In this document: positions 13,000-26,231 of the stretch, piece by piece
Layout: each line of letters begins with the position of its first letter
How positions within the stretch are numbered: the first letter of the stretch is position 1
NCBI GenBank assembly: GCA_019321725.1
Contig: CM033109.1
Coordinates: 25,369,548 to 25,433,547, forward strand
Origin: Paulownia fortunei
Taxonomy: Eukaryota; Streptophyta; Magnoliopsida; Lamiales; Paulowniaceae
Reading direction: 5' to 3'
Length of the DNA: 64,000 nt
The notes under the pieces: model-generated
What the model was told of the DNA's origin: nothing
Database searches by the model: none
The model's input: only the letters and a program-made list of their open reading frames with translations
Program-made: the position numbers and the translations under genes

Positions 13000-15900
13000 A
13001 AAATGTAATAAAAAAGCCTGAAATAGGTACCAACATTATGTGTCGCTTTTTTAATTTTTAGCCATAATTTTAAATAAAAGTAGAAAATATGTTGTTTCTC
13101 TCAATGCTAATAACGTATGTTTTTCTTGAATTTTTACAGTGAAAATTAAAAAGTAATCCACTTAAACAATAATTTGAATATGTAAGTGAGAAATGGGTAT
13201 CAAGTTTTTAAATTTGTAATCTTTTTTAATCTTAGCAGTAGGAAAGTTTTTTTACTCATTCTAACTCTTGTGTTATAGCATAAACTTTAAATTTATTAGA
13301 AAAAAATAAAATTTTCAGAACGTAAACTTTTAAAATGAAAAAAAATTAATTAAAAATAAAAATTTAATAAAAAAACCCGAAATAGGTACCAATTTTTTGA
13401 ATCGCTTTTTTAATTTTTAGCCATAAGTAAAAATAAAAGTAAGAAATAAATTGTTTCTCTCAGTGAAAATAATATAAGTTTTCCTTGAAATTATACTGTA
13501 AAAAAAATACTTTTAAACTATAATTTGAATACGTAATGAGAATGGGTATTAAGTTTTTAAATTTTTAATCGTATTTAACCTTAATAGTTGGAAAGTATTT
13601 TCTACTTCTAACTCTTGTGTTATAACATACGCTTTAACTTTATTAGAAAAAAATTATTATTTCAGAATAATAATTGTTTTTCAATGGAAATAATATAATT
13701 TCCTTGAAATTTTACTGTAAAAAAAAAAACAATCATTTTAAACGATAATTTAAATACGTAAGTGAGAAATATGTATGATGTTTTTAAATTTTTAATCTTA
13801 TTTAACATTAACAGTTGGAAAGTATTTTCTTCCTTCTAACTCCTGTGTTATATCATACGCTTTAAATTTATTAGAAAAAAATTATATTTCAGAATGTTAA
13901 CTAATAAAATTAAAAAAAAAATTAAAATAAAAATTTAATAAGAAAGACAGAAATAGATACCAACATTCTGGGTCGCTTTTTTAATTTTTAGCCATATGTA
14001 AAAATAAAAGTAGGAAATAAATTGTTTTTCTCAATGGAAATAATGTAAATTTGCTTTGAAATTACACAGCAAAAAAAAAAAAATAATTCACTTAAAATAT
14101 AATTTGAATACGTAAGTAATAAATGGGTATCAAGTTTTTAAATTTTTAATCTTATTTAACCTTAACAGTAGGAAATTTTTTTCCTCCTTCTAACTCCTAT
14201 GTTATATCATACGCTTTAATTTATTAGAAAAAAAATAAATATTTCATAATGTAAACTTTAAAAAAAAAAAGTCAATAAAATAAACATTTAAAAAGAAAGG
14301 CGGAAATAGGTACCAACATTCTAGGTCACTTTTTTAATTTTTAGCCATGTGTAAAAATAAAAGTAGGAAATAAATTATTTCTCTCAATGGAAATAATGTA
14401 AATTTTCTTTGAAATTATACTGTAAAAAAAAAAAAAATCCATTTAAACTATAATTTGAATACGTAAGTGTGAAATGGGTATCATATTTTTAAATTTTTAA
14501 TCTTATTTAACGTTAACAGTAGGAAATTATTTTTCCTCCTTCTAACTCATGTATTATAGCATATGCTTTAAATTTATTAGAAAAAGATAAATATTTCAGA
14601 ATGTGAACTTTTAAATTGAAAAAAATCAATTAAAATAAACATTTAATAGAAAAACAGGAAATAGGTACCAACATTTTGGGTTGCTTTTTTAATTTTTAGA
14701 CATAATTAAAAATAAAAGTAGGAAATATATTATTTCTCCACATGAAAATAACGTAAGTTTTCTTGGAAATCATATAGTAAAAAGAAACAAGAATCCACTT
14801 AAACTATAATTTGAATACGTAAGTGAGAAATAGGTATCAAGTTTTAAAAATTTTAATCTTATTTAACATTAACATCAGGAAACTATTTTTCTAATTCTAA
14901 CACCTGTGTTATAGCATACGCTTTTAATTTATTAGAATAAAAATAAAAATTTCAGAACGTAAACTTTAAAAAAAAAATTAATTAGAATAAAAATTTAATA
15001 AAAAAGCCTAAAATAGGTACCAACATTATGTGTCACTTTTTTAATTTTTAGCCATAATTTTAAATAAAAGTAGAAAATATGTTGTTTCTCTCAATGCTAA
15101 TAACGTATGTTTTTCTTGAATTTTTACAGTAAAAATTAAAAAATAATCCACTTAAACAATAATTTGAATATGTAAGTGAGAAATGGGTATCAAGTTTTTA
15201 AATTTGTAATCTTTTTTAATCTTAGCAGTAGGAAAGTTTTTTTACTCATTCTAACTCTTTTGTTATAGCATAAACTTAAATTTATTAGAAAAAATAAAAT
15301 TTTTCAGAACGTAAACTTTTAAAATGAAAAAAAATCAATTAAAATAAAAATTTAATAAAAAACCCGAAATAGGTACCAATTTTCTGAATCGCTTTTTTAA
15401 TTTTTACCCATAAGTAAAAATAAAAGTAAGAAATAAATTGTTTCTCTCAGTGAAAATAATATAAGTTTTCCTTGAAATTATACTGTAAAAAAAATTCTCT
15501 TAAACTATAATTTGAATACGTAAATGAGAAATGGGTATTAAGTTTTTAAATTTTTAATCGTATTTAACCTTAATAGTTGGAAAGTATTTTTCCTACTTCT
15601 AACTCTTGTGTTATAACATACGCTTTAACTTTATTAGAAAAAAATTATTATTTCAGAATAATAATTGTTTCTTTAAATGGAAATAATATAAGTTTCCTTG
15701 AAATTTTACTGTAAAAAAAAACAATCATTTTAAACGATAATTTAAATACGTAACTGAGAAATATGTATGATGTTTTTAAATTTTTATTCTTATTAACATT
15801 AACAGTTGGAAAGTATTTTCTTCCTTCTAACTCCTGTGTTATATCATACGCTTTAAATTTATTAGAAAAAAATTATTATTTCAGAATGTAAACTAATAAA

Positions 15901-18900
15901 ATTAAAAAAAATCAATTAAAATAAACATTTAATAAGAAAGACAGAATAGATACCAACATTCTGGGTCGCTTTTTTAATTTTTAGCCATATGTAAAAATAA
16001 AAGTAGGAAATAAATTATTTTTCTCAATGGAAATAATGTAAATTTGCTTTGAAATTACACAGCAAAAAGAAAAAATAATTCACTTAAAATATAATTTGAA
16101 TACGTAAGTAAGAAATGGGTATCAAGTTTTTAAATTTTTAATCTTATTTAACCTTAACAGTAGGAAATTATTTTCCTCCTTCTAACTCCTATGTTATATC
16201 ATACGCTTTAATTTATTAGAAAAAAAATAAATATTTCATAATGTAAACTAAAAAAAAAAGTCAATTAAAATAAACATTTAAAAAGAAAGGCGGAAATAGG
16301 TACCAACATTCTAGGTCACTTTTTTAATTTTTAGCCATGTGTAAAAATAAAAGTAGGAAATAAATTATTTCTCTCAATGGAAATAATGTAAATTTTCTTT
16401 GAAATTATACTGTAAAAAGAAAAAAAAATCCATTTAAACTATAATTTGAATACGTAAGTGTGAAATGGGTATCATATTTTTAAATTTTTAATCTTATTTA
16501 ACGTTAACAGTAGGAAATTATTTTTCCTCCTTCTAACTCCTGTATTATAGCATATGTTTTAAATTTATTAGAAAAAGATAAATATTTCAGAATGTGAACT
16601 TTTAAATTGAAAAAAATCAATTAAAATAAACATTTAATAGAAAAACTGGAAATAGGTACCAACATTTTGGGTTGCTTTTTTAATTTTTAGACATAATTAA
16701 AAATAAAAGTAGGAAATATATTATTTCTCCACATGAAAATAACGTAAGTTTTCTTGGAAATCATATAGTAAAAAGAAACAAGAATCCACTTAAACTATAA
16801 TTTGAATACGTAAGTGAGAAATATGTATCAAGTTTTAAAAATTTTAATCTTATTTAACATTAACATCAGGAAAGTATTTTCCTAATTCTAACACCTGTGT
16901 TATAGCATACGCTTTTAATTTATTAGAAAAAAAATAAAAATTTCAGAACGTAAACTTTAAAAAAAAAATTAGAATAAAAATTAATAAAAAAGCCTGAAAT
17001 AGGTACCAATATTATGCGTCACTTTTTAAATTTTTAGCCATAATTTTAAATAAAAGTAGAAAATATGTTGTTTCTCTCAATGCTAATAACGTATGTTTTT
17101 CTTGAATTTTTACAGTAAAAATTAAAAAATAATCCACTTAAACAATAATTTGAATATGTAAGTGAGAAATGGGTATCAAGTTTTTAAATTTGTAATCTTT
17201 TTTAATCTTAGCAGTAGGAAAGTTTTTTTACTCATTCTAACTCTTGTGTTATAGCATAAACTTTAAATTTATTAGAAAAAAATAAAATTTTCAGAACGTA
17301 AACTTTTAAAATGAAAAAAAATCAATTAAAATAAAAATTTAATAAAAAAACCCGAAATAGGTACCAATTTTCTGAATCGCTTTTTTAATTTTTACCCATA
17401 AGTAAAAATAAGTAAGAAATAAATTATTTCTCTCAGTGAAAATAATATAAGTTTTCCTTAAAATTATACTGTAAAAAAAAACTTTTAAAATATAATTTGA
17501 ATACGTAAATGAGAAATGGGTATTAAGTTTTTAAATTTTTAATCGTATTTAACCTTAATAGTTGGAAAGTATTTTTCCTACTTCTAACTCTTGTGTTATA
17601 ACATACGCTTTAACTTTATTAGAAAAAAAAATATTAATTCAGAATAATAATTGTTTCTTTCAATGGAAATAATATAAGTTTCCTTGAAATTTTACTGTAA
17701 AAAAAAACAATCATTTTAAACGATAATTTAAATACGTAAGTGAGAAATAGGTATGATGTTTTTAAATTTTTAATCTTATTTAACATTAACAGTTGGAAAG
17801 TATTTTCTTCCTTCTAACTCCTGTGTTATATCATACGCTTTAAATTTATTAGAAAAAATTATTATTTCAGAATGTAAACTAATAAAATTAAAAAAAATCA
17901 ATTAAAATAAACATTTAATAAGACAGACAGAAATAGATACCAACATTCTGGGTCGCTTTTTTAATTTTTAGCCATATGTAAAAATAAAAGTAGGAAATAA
18001 ATTATTTTTCTCAATGGAAATAATGTAAATTTGCTTTGAAATTACACAGCAAAAAGAAAAAATAATTCACTTAAAATATAATTTGAATACGTAAGTAAGA
18101 AATGGGTATCAAGTTTTTAAATTTTTAATCTTATTTAACCTTAACAGTAGGAAATTATTTTCCTCCTTCTAACTCCTATGTTATATCATACGCTTTAATT
18201 TATTAGAAAAAAATAAATATTTCATAATGTAAACTTAAAAAAAAAAAGTCAATTAAAATAAACATTTAAAAAGAAAGGCGGAAATAGGTACCAACATTCT
18301 AGGTCACTTTTTTAATTTTTAGCCATGTGTAAAAATAAAAGTAGGAAATAAATTATTTCTCTCAATGGAAATAATGTAAATTTTCTTTGAAATTATACTG
18401 TAAAAAAAAAAAAAAATCCATTTAAACTATAATTTGAATACGTAAGTGTGAAATGGGTATCATATTTTTAAATTTTTAATCTTATTTAACGTTAACAGTA
18501 GGAAATTATTTTTCCTCCTTCTAACTCCTGTATTATAGCATATGTTTTAAATTTATTAGAAAAAGATAAATATTTCAGAATGTGAACTTTTAAATTGAAA
18601 AAAATCAATTAAAATAAACATTTAATAGAAAAACTGGAAATAGGTACCAACATTTTGGGTTGCTTTTTTAATTTTTAGACATAATTAAAAATAAAAGTAG
18701 GAAATATATTATTTCTCCACATGAAAATAACGTAAGTTTTCTTGGAAATCATATAGTAAAAAGAAACAAGAATCCACTTAAACTATAATTTGAATACGTA
18801 AGTGAGAAATGTATATCAAGTTTTTAAATTTTTAATCTTATTTAACATTAACAGTAGGAAAGTATTTTTCCTCATTTTAACAACTATATTACAGAGTACG

Positions 18901-18950
18901 CTTTTAATTTATTAGAAAAAAATAATTTTTTCAGAACGTAAACTTTTAAA
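13000..18950 (+). repeat. Higher-order repeat, three copies of a 1.99-kb unit
   Basis: The private word TAACGTATGTTTTTCTTGAA starts at 13111, 15101 and 17086, giving periods of 1990 and 1985 bp. Each unit has five full monomers plus a partial one: anchors fall at about 13029, 13385, 13955, 14310 and 14665, and the 570-bp step contains a monomer that lost its anchor region (the AGAATAATAATTGTTT junction at about 13663, 15654 and 17641). A fourth unit begins at about 18980 but diverges from about 19050. Shared deletions and substitutions show amplification of the whole block rather than of single monomers. Confidence 0.92.
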
Positions 18951-19934
18951 ATAAAAAAATTAATTACAATAATAATTTAATAAAAAAGCCTGAAATAGGT
19001 ACCAACATTATGCGTCGATTTTTCAAATTTTAGCCATAATTTTAAATAAAAGTAGGAAATATGTTGTTTCTCAATAGAAATAATGTAAGTTTTCCTTGAA
19101 ATTTTACAGTAAAAATTAAAAAATATTCCACTTAAACAATAATTTGAATACGTAAGTGAGAAATGGGTATAAAGTTTTTAAATTTTAAATTTTATTTAAC
19201 CTTATCAGTAGGAAAGTTTTTTTCCTCATTCTAACTCTTGTGTTATAGCATACGCTTTTAATTTATTAGAAAAAAATAAATTTTTCAGAATGTAAACTTT
19301 TAAAATGAAAAAAAATCAATTAGAATAAAAATTTAATAAAAAAGCCTGAAATAGGTACCAACTTTATGCGTAGCTTTTTCAAATTTTAGCCATAATTTTA
19401 AATAAAAGCAGGAAATATGTTATTTCTCTCAGTGGGAATAATGTAAGTTCTCCTTAAAATTATATTGTAAAAAGAAAAAATAATCCATTTAAACTATAAT
19501 TTGAATACATAATTGAGAAATGGGTATCAAGTTTTTAAATTTCTAATATTATTTAACGTTAACAGTAGGAAAGTATTTTTTCTTCTTCTAACTCTTGTCT
19601 TATAGCATACGCTTTAAATTTATTAGAAAAAAAAATATTTCAGAATGTGAACTTTTAAATTAAAAAAATCATTTAAAATAAACATTTTATAAAAAAGCCG
19701 GAAATAGGTACCAACATTTTGGGTCACTTTTTTAATTTTTAGCTATAATTAAAAATAAAAGTGGGAAATATATTGTTTCTCCACATGAAAATAATGTAAG
19801 TTTTCTTTGAAATCATACAGTAAAAAGAAACAACAATCAACTTAAACTATAATTTGAATACGTAAGTGAGAAATGTGTATCAATTTTTTAAATTTTTAAT
19901 CTGATTTAACCTTAACAGTAGGAAAGTATTTTTC

Positions 19935-19985
19935 TGCATTCCAACTCCTGTGTTATAGGTACCAACATTCGGAGTCGCTTTTTCA
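19935..19985 (+). repeat. Monomer deletion junction in the satellite
   Basis: The block CTCCTGTGTTATAG, which is normally followed by CATACGCTTTTAATTT, here runs directly into GTACCAACATTCGG. About 130 bp of the monomer are missing. The junction lies at the word ATAG shared by GTTATAGC and AATAGGTACC, consistent with a microhomology deletion. Confidence 0.8.
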
Positions 19986-22900
19986 ATTTTTAGCCATAAT
20001 TAAAAATAAAAGTAGGAAATATAATGTTTCTCTCTATGAAAATAATATAAGTTTTCCTTGAAATTATATAGTAAAAATAAAAAACAATCCACTTAAACTA
20101 TAATTTAAATACGTAAGTGAGAAATGAGTATCAAGTTTTTAAATTTTTAATCTTATTTAACCTTAACAGTAGGAAAATATTTTTTCCTTATTCTAACTTT
20201 TGTGTTATAGCATACGCTTTTAATTTATCAGAAGAAAATAAAATTTTCAGAATGTAAACTTTTAAAATGAATAAAATCTTTTAAAATAAGAATTTAATAA
20301 AAAAAGCCGAAAATAGGTACCAACATTCTGAGTCGCTTTTTTAATTTTTACCATAATTAAAAATAAAAGTAGGTAATATATTGTTTCTCTCCATGAAAAT
20401 AATGTTAGTTTCTTAGAAATTACAGTAAAAACAAAAAAATAATTCACTTAAACTATAATTTGCATACATAAATGAGAAATGGGTATCAAGTTTTTAAATT
20501 TTTAATCTTATTTAACATTAACAGCAGGAAAGTAGTTTTCCTCATTCTAACTCGTGTGTTATAACATACGCTTTTAATTTATTAGAAAAAAATAAAATTT
20601 TCAGAACGTAAACTTTTAAAATAAAAAAAATCAATTAGAATAAAAATTTAATAAAAGAGCCCGAAATAGGTACCAACATTCTGCGTAGCTTTTTCAATTT
20701 TTAGCTATAATTTTAAATAAAAATAGGAAATATGTTGTTTCTATCAATGGAAATAATGAAAGTTTTCCTTGAAATTTTACAGTAAAAATTAAAAAACAAT
20801 CCACTTAAACAATAATTTGAATACGTAAGTGAGAAATGAGTATCAAGTTTTTAAATTTTTAATCTTATTTAACCTTAGCAGTAGGAAAGTTTTTTTCCTC
20901 ATTCTAACTCTTGTGTTTTAGTATACGTTTTTAATTTATTAGAAAAAATTAAATTTTTTAGAATGTAAACTTTTAAAATGAAAAACATCAATTAAAATAA
21001 AAATTTAATAAAAAAACCCGAAATAGGTACCAACATTTTGAATTGCTTTTTTAATTTTTAGAAATAAGTAAAACTAAAAGTATGAAATAAATTATTTCTA
21101 TCAATGGAAATAATGTAAGTTTTTCTTGAAATTATACTGTAAAAAGAAAAAACAATCAATTTAAACTATAATTTGAATACGTAAGTGAGAAATGGGTATC
21201 AAGTTTTAAGTTTTTGATCTTATTTAACCTAATAGTAGGAAAGTATTTTTCCTCCGTTTAACTCATGTGTTATAGCATACCCTTCAACTTTATTTGAAAA
21301 AAATAAAATTTTCAGAACGTAAACTTTTAAAATAAAAAAAATCAATTAAAAAAAATTTAATAAAAAAACCCGAAATAGCTACCAACATTCTGAGTCGCTT
21401 TTTAATTTTTAACCATAATTAAAAATAAAAGTATGAAATAAATTGTCTATATTAATGGAAATAATGTAAGTTTTCCTTGAAATTATACTATAAAAAGATA
21501 AAACAATCCATTTAAACTATAATTTGAATACGTAAGTGAGAAATGGGTATCAAGTTTTTAAATTTTTAATCTTATTTAACCTTAACAGTAGGAAAGTATT
21601 TTTCTGCATTCTAACTCCTGTGTTATAGCATACACTTTTAATTTATTAGAAAAAATTAATTTTTTTAGAACGTAAACTTTTAAAATGAAAAACATCAATT
21701 AAAATAAAAATTTAATAAAAAAACCCGAAATAGGTACCAACATTTTGAATTGCTTTTTTAATTTTTAGCCATAAGTAAAAATAAAAGTAGGAAATAAATT
21801 ATTTCTGTCAATGGAAATAATGTATGTTTTCCTTGAAATTATACTGTAAAAAGAAAAAATAATTTATTTAAACTATAATTTGAATACGTAAGTGAGAAAT
21901 GAGTGTCAAGTTTTAAGTTTTTAATCTTATTTAACCTTAACAGTAAGAAAGTATTTTTCCTTTGTTTAACTCCTGTGTTATAGCAGACGCTTCAACTTTA
22001 TTTGAAAAAAATAAAATTTTCAGAACGTAAACTTTGAAAATGAAAAAAAATCAATTAAAAAAAGTTTAATAAAAAACTCGAAATATTACCAACATTCTGA
22101 GTCGCTTTTTTAAATTTTAACCATAATTAAAAATAAAAGTATGAAATAAATTATCTCTTTTAATGGAAATAATGTAAGTTTTCCTTAAAATTATACTATA
22201 AAAAGAAAAAACAATCCATTTAAACTATAATTTGAATACGTAAGTGAGACATGGGTATCAAATTTTTAAATTTTTAATCTTATTTAACATTAACAGTAGA
22301 AAAGTATTTTTCATCATTCTAACTCCTGTGCTATAGCATACATTTTTAATTTATTGGAAAAAATAAATTTTTTAGAATGTAAACTTTTAAAATAAAAAAC
22401 ATCAATTAAAATAAAAATTTAATAAAAAACCCAGAAATAGGTACCAATATTTTGAGTCGCTTTTTAATTTTTAGCCATAAGTAAAAATAAACGTAGGAAA
22501 TAAATTGTTTCTATCAATGAAAATAATGTAAGTTTTCCTTGAAATTATACCGTAAAAAGAAAAAAAATAATCCATTCAAACTATAATTCGAATACGTAAG
22601 TGAGAACTGAGTATCAAGTTTTAAGTTTTTAATCTTATTTAACCTTAACAGTAGGAAAGTATTTTTCCTCCATTTAACTCCTGTGTTATAGCATACGCTT
22701 CAACTTTATTTGAAAAAATAAAATTTTCAGAACGTAAACTTTTAAAATGAAAAAAAATCAATTAAAATAAAAAATTAATAAAAAAGCCTGAAATAAGTAC
22801 CAACATTCTGAGTCGCTTTTTAATTTTTAACCATAATTAAAAATAAAAGTAGGAAATAAATTGTCTCTCTCAATGGAAAAGATGTAAGTTTTCCTTGAAA

Positions 22901-23014
22901 TTATACTGTAAAAAGAATAAACAATCCATTTAAACTATAATTTGAGTACATAAGTGAAAAATGGGTATCAAGTTTTTAAAATTTTTAATCTTATTTAACC
23001 TTAACAGTAGTAAA

Positions 23015-23019
23015 GTATT
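23015..23019. other. Target-site duplication GTATT, left of the solo LTR
   Basis: GTATT directly precedes the TGTAAC end of the LTR and matches 26227-26231 after its CA end. A five-base duplication is usual for LTR-retrotransposon integrase. Confidence 0.88.
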
Positions 23020-26000
23020 TGTAACACCCCCACCACTAAATATAAATATTGATATAACAATAATTTTGACAAGGTAGCACATGTGTGTATATGTGTATAT
23101 ATATAATTTTTTTTGTCAACTGCAGCATTTTGAAAAAACAGTAAAATGGTTTTCTTACATATAACCCTGTGTATAGAAAAATCACCATTTATATAAAAAA
23201 AATACAACACCCATCATAGTCACACTATTCTCAAACTTATTTACTATAAAATTTCAAGAGTTATATAGGACACGACATCCTAAAGTTATAATACGATAGA
23301 CTCAAAAATCAAAACAATAGCCTACACTTTCAGAAGAAGTAAAGACATTTTGCATCTTGTAACTCTTTATATATAGACAACAATTTACACAATAATAATG
23401 ATTGTAAAAAATTAGAATATGCCCACAACACAACCCAACAGGTCATCATCCATATACAGTGATCCTCAAAAGCTTGTAAGAGCTCCAACAACTAGCCTAG
23501 TAAGCCTCAGAGTCTCAGGTATCACCATGCTTACCTACAATGCATGAACTACACGAGCTATTGCCCAGTAAGCAAAAATCATGCATGCTGAAGAGATAAT
23601 CTAACATATATGCGATGCATCTCTATGAAATCATGCTAGGAATGCAAGCTCCTGAAACAAAACACTTCATTCAAAATCATTTTCCATCACTGGCCCTTGA
23701 CCCACCTACTATGTACCGGATATAGCTCTCAACAATATCAATAATTACATGGCCATAAACAAATTGATAGGGTCCGGGGGCCATCTCCTAGGATCACCAG
23801 AGGTCCACCCCCTGTCTTCCCCTGTGATCCTCCAGAAGTCTTCCTACCAGTGGCATCAATAAGGGCACAGTCAAGTGGTCTACCCTCTCGTGACCACTAG
23901 AGGCACACCCCCTGTCAACCCGTATGATTCTTCGAGAAGTAACACTCATGACGCCCTAAAATATCACATAAGCACGCCTCACATGCCTCGGTACACTAGT
24001 AGTGGCCAACCAAAATATTTTTTTTCTTCTGGAAATAATGTCTCAAATCATATCATACATGCAAGGACCTAAACTATACTCATATATCGTGCATGCACAT
24101 GTAAATGCTCATGAATGGTATGTTCAATATGAAATGTAAGTCATCTTGCTCTCAACATGTTTCAAGAATCATAAAACTCTTAAGGTACATACTATACTTG
24201 TCATCCAATCAATTTAAATATCATCAACACATTAAGTATAAATGCTTCAAGACATATTATGTTCATGCATTGTAGTTGCAAATGGATTTTCACTTACCTT
24301 TGATCGGTTGTGTGTTACTTCTAGGTTTCTTAAGTATACTTCCCAACCCTAGATGTGAAACAATCTATAAAAATACAAGATATCAATCACCATCCTCAAT
24401 TAACAAGTTCATTATACCTAATGTAGTATAAAGATCTTGAATCTCAATTTAATTAAACAACCTTACCACTTAGAAACTATAACAAAATACAAACTTCTAC
24501 GCACCTTTGTTCCACATCTTAAATGTATACTAACCTCACTTAATTGATGTATTATAACTCTTATAACATCGTCCTAAATGTTAGGGATCAAATGCACCAC
24601 ATCAATGCTGGAACATGTTAATGAACCAAGTGAGATAGATTCACAACTTCACATTTTCTTGCTGCCACATTAATTTGCATGATGATTTTGATACCCTAAG
24701 ACATAGTCATTCACTCCCCAATTTTTATCACACTTAGATGACATAAAAAAAAATGTAACCATGTCATATAATGGCTAAAACTCATGGATATAGCTTCCCA
24801 AGTTCAGCTCCCTTCACAATATATGAAATAGATTTTTCCTACCGTGACAGTTTTGCGCACTTCATGACATTAATGGTTTTGACACCCTTAAGTATATTCA
24901 ATCACTCCCAAATTTTCACCACACTTATATGACATATACAAAGAGAAAACCAGGTCATAGTATTGCTAAAACTAATGGATTTAATGCTGTAAAACCAGTC
25001 CCCTTACATAGGACAGAATCTGAAATTCGATGGAGACAGTTCTGAGCATCTCTTTAATTATCATGCCATATTTTAATTTCTAACCGATGAAAATTTATTC
25101 CAATACTCTTAAATCCTACATGAACGTGTATATGATGATACTTACAGGTTTTATTCAATATACCATACACTTTTGAAGCATAAAACACAAGAATACATCA
25201 AGGTGACAGTTTCTAGCACAAGTATTTTCTATCAAGTATTTGCAACCAAAAACCCTTTCTTTGTGCACCAACGCCTATCTAATAACATCCTAACACATTT
25301 ATAAATAATATTCAAAGCTTAATAAATCAATAAACCTCAAAATAAATTTGAAAGTCATGCCAAACCCGTAGGTTAAGCTCACCTTGCACAGTTTTCTACT
25401 TGAACTTGTTTATTTCTCCTCCCCTTTGCTTGTTTTGCCTCCTTTTTTGGTTGGAATCACTTAGGACCTATTTAGAGAGCTTTTTCTATGTCTTTGGAAG
25501 CTAAAATGGTTCAGAAGAAGGTTCAAGTCGAGGCTGTTAGCTTAAGAGTGAAGAATAGATTGAGGTGCTAGCTTGAAAAGTCTAAGCATGAGGTGGTATA
25601 AGCTTGATGTGACATGTAGTGGTAAAATCTGATTTTCTCCCTTATCTTGCAGCTCTAATCTTATATGTCTCACCTATTATTATTTGGTTGCAACCTATCT
25701 TGGTCACCATTTATTCCCGTAGCTACTTCCTATGTCCGTTCATTAGGTTCTTCACCCAAAAAATTATCGATTCTTGCCCGATTGATAAGTTTGTACACCG
25801 ATAGTGTTACAAACCTATAAACCTAGTTATATAACATTTAAATTATAGTACTGTATGTCTAGTTGTCCCAAGTGTATGATTTAAATATACATATAATATT
25901 AAAATTCACGATCGAACTGACTCACTTTCTATAAATTTTTCGATGACACATTTCGAACTCCTAAGGTTACCACATGTAACCTAGCACTATTTACTATATT

Positions 26001-26226
26001 GATACCTAACTTTCTTCTTATCTCAATACAAAATCAACCACTTAGGTTAGGAAATTCAATAACTAATACTGTGCTAGAGCTTCCGAATTAAGTTCAATAT
26101 TCAAGAATGTCGTATAAAAGAATTGAAATATGCAATTTCAATATAAATGCAAGTAGCATATAAAATTAACACATAATGCATGAATCATATTTGGTCAGAT
26201 GAGTAGTGAGAAGTTCGGGTATCACA
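23020..26226. mobile_element. Solo LTR, 3.2 kb, inserted in the satellite
   Basis: The segment begins TGTAACACCC and ends GGGTATCACA, which are near-perfect inverted ends of the TG...CA type. It is flanked by the direct duplication GTATT at 23015-23019 and 26227-26231. Removing it and one GTATT restores an ordinary monomer reading AAAGTATTTTTCCTCC. No second LTR, primer-binding site, polypurine tract or polyprotein is visible inside, so I call it a solo LTR left by LTR-LTR recombination. Its ends resemble LTRs of Ty3/gypsy chromoviruses (family knowledge), and the large size is compatible with that; lineage and strand are uncertain. It has internal imperfect repeats (the ACCCCCTGTC region at about 23785-23830 and 23885-23935; the TCACTCCC region at about 24709 and 24899). 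Open frames at 23875-24072 and 25619-25804 look like chance. Confidence 0.85.
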
Positions 26227-26231
26227 GTATT
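26227..26231. other. Target-site duplication GTATT, right of the solo LTR
   Basis: GTATT follows ATCACA and matches 23015-23019. The satellite resumes in the same phase as it stopped on the left side. Confidence 0.88.

Larger units (their letters stand above)
1..23014 (+). repeat. 355-bp A+T-rich satellite array, left part
   Basis: Head-to-tail tandem repeat. The anchor box GGTACCAACATT recurs at about 11, 366, 1430, 1787, 2548 and onward with a spacing close to 355 bp, with point variants in some monomers. Each monomer carries recognisable sub-blocks in fixed order: GAGTCGCTTTTT, AGCCATAATTAAAAATAAAAG, TGTTTCTCTC, GGAAATAATGTAAGTTTTCC, ACTATAATTTGAATACG, GGGTATCAAGTTTTTAAA, CTAACTCCTGTGTTATAGC. 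The conserved GGTACC is a KpnI site in many units. Sequence is about four-fifths A+T. No coding potential: occasional open frames are chance read-through. Monomers near 1-2500 differ from the bulk (for example CAAGAAATAGG before the anchor), while later ones use AAAAAGCCCGAAATAGG, so subfamilies are arranged along the array. The family cannot be named without a database; the length is in the two-nucleosome range common for plant satellites. Confidence 0.96.

Noticed and set aside
20262..20447. 61-codon open frame in the satellite, minus strand
   Set aside because: Composition follows the satellite monomer; stops are merely absent by chance in this variant and the frame is not kept in other monomers.
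1..23014. CRISPR-like array because of regular repeats
   Set aside because: Repeats are contiguous 355-bp monomers without unique spacers, in a plant context.
23875..24072. 65-codon open frame in the solo LTR
   Set aside because: No start context, domain or conservation; lies across the internal repeat of an LTR.
25619..25804. 61-codon hydrophobic open frame in the solo LTR
   Set aside because: Chance frame in non-coding LTR; hydrophobicity follows from T-rich composition.
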